Assembly (NCBI GenBank): GCA_945833725.1
Contig: CAMAFU010000020.1
Location: 1-14,955 of the forward strand
Source of the DNA: an uncultured Treponema sp.
GTDB lineage: Bacteria; Spirochaetota; Spirochaetia; Treponematales; Treponemataceae
Reading direction: 5' to 3'
Length of the DNA stretch: 14,955 nucleotides
The position numbers were made by a program, and so were the translations under genes. The notes below the pieces were generated by a model, which did not search any database, was not told where the DNA came from, and saw only the letters and a list, made by a program, of their open reading frames with translations. Shown piece by piece: positions 14,786 through 14,955 of the stretch (position 1 is its first letter; every line of letters begins with the position of its first letter).

Positions 14786-14948
14786 GTATTCAGAGTATGT
14801 TTTTCTTCTTAAATTATTGAATTGTCTTTTTGACGCAAAAGTTTATATATATTGAATTATCGTCTAATAGATTATATTATATATAATTAAACAGGCGGAT
14901 TCTATTCAATTTATAAATAATCTGTCTATTTGATAATATAAGGAAAAT
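14786..14948. promoter_or_regulatory. Divergent, AT-rich promoter region between the XRE regulator and the right-edge gene
   Basis: Nearly all A/T from about 14840 to 14940. A 12-base perfect palindrome ATTATATATAAT (14876-14887) lies in its middle. A plus-strand promoter could be TTGAAT (14852-14857), 17 bases, TATTAT (14875-14880), overlapping the palindrome. An imperfect inverted pair, AATAGATTAT near 14866 and ATAATCTGTCTATT (14917-14930), flanks it. These are candidate operator sites for the XRE protein; A/T-rich palindromes also arise easily by chance. Confidence 0.4.
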
Positions 14949-14955
14949 ATGGCTA
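14949..14955 (+). CDS. 5' end of an unidentified gene cut by the window edge
   Basis: ATG GCT A at the extreme right, preceded by AAGGA (14940-14944) four bases before the ATG. It is divergent from the XRE regulator. Only two codons are visible, so nothing can be said about the product. Confidence 0.4.

Overview
The window is AT-rich, densely coded bacterial chromosome. It looks like a Treponema-type spirochaete. This is an inference from the overall gene style: a short spirochaete-like lipobox (LFSC), purine-rich ribosome binding sites, and a small XRE regulator opening MGLRETFRENLRFYRK, a style I associate with treponemes. I could not search a database, so a Clostridia-like host cannot be excluded.

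Layout, left to right. (1) Positions 1-3503: the tail of an upstream gene, probably AddB-type, followed 20 bases later by a complete AddA-type helicase-nuclease. Together they would be a double-strand-break repair enzyme. (2) 3504-3659: a convergent intergenic stretch with a 20-bp-stem bidirectional terminator and small inverted repeats. (3) 3660-6996, minus strand: an altronate dehydratase-family protein (uxaA), and upstream of it a two-gene unit of a Cof-type HAD phosphatase and a PF06541 membrane protein overlapping by ATGA. (4) 7285-8061: type III pantothenate kinase (coaX). (5) 8122-13143: a complete oligopeptide/dipeptide ABC importer, oppA-oppB-oppC-oppD-oppF, tightly packed except at the oppB/oppC junction. 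That junction holds an antisense remnant of the 5' end of coaBC (dfp). (6) 13169-14389, minus strand: an accessory segment with a RelB/DinJ antitoxin, a YafQ/RelE toxin and a Vsr mismatch endonuclease, bracketed by two 56-bp direct repeats. The outer repeat carries an orphan vsr 3' end. (7) 14459-14955: an XRE regulator, an AT-rich divergent promoter region, and the first codons of an unidentified plus-strand gene cut by the window edge.

The left and centre are mostly housekeeping. The genuinely unusual points are the coaBC relic inside the opp operon, which appears to have given OppB a new C-terminal tail, and the repeat-bounded relB-relE-vsr unit with an operator-like triple 11-mer repeat across its promoter. 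I see no evidence for a wholly new multi-gene system. The right-hand accessory segment is the best place to look, but it runs off the window.
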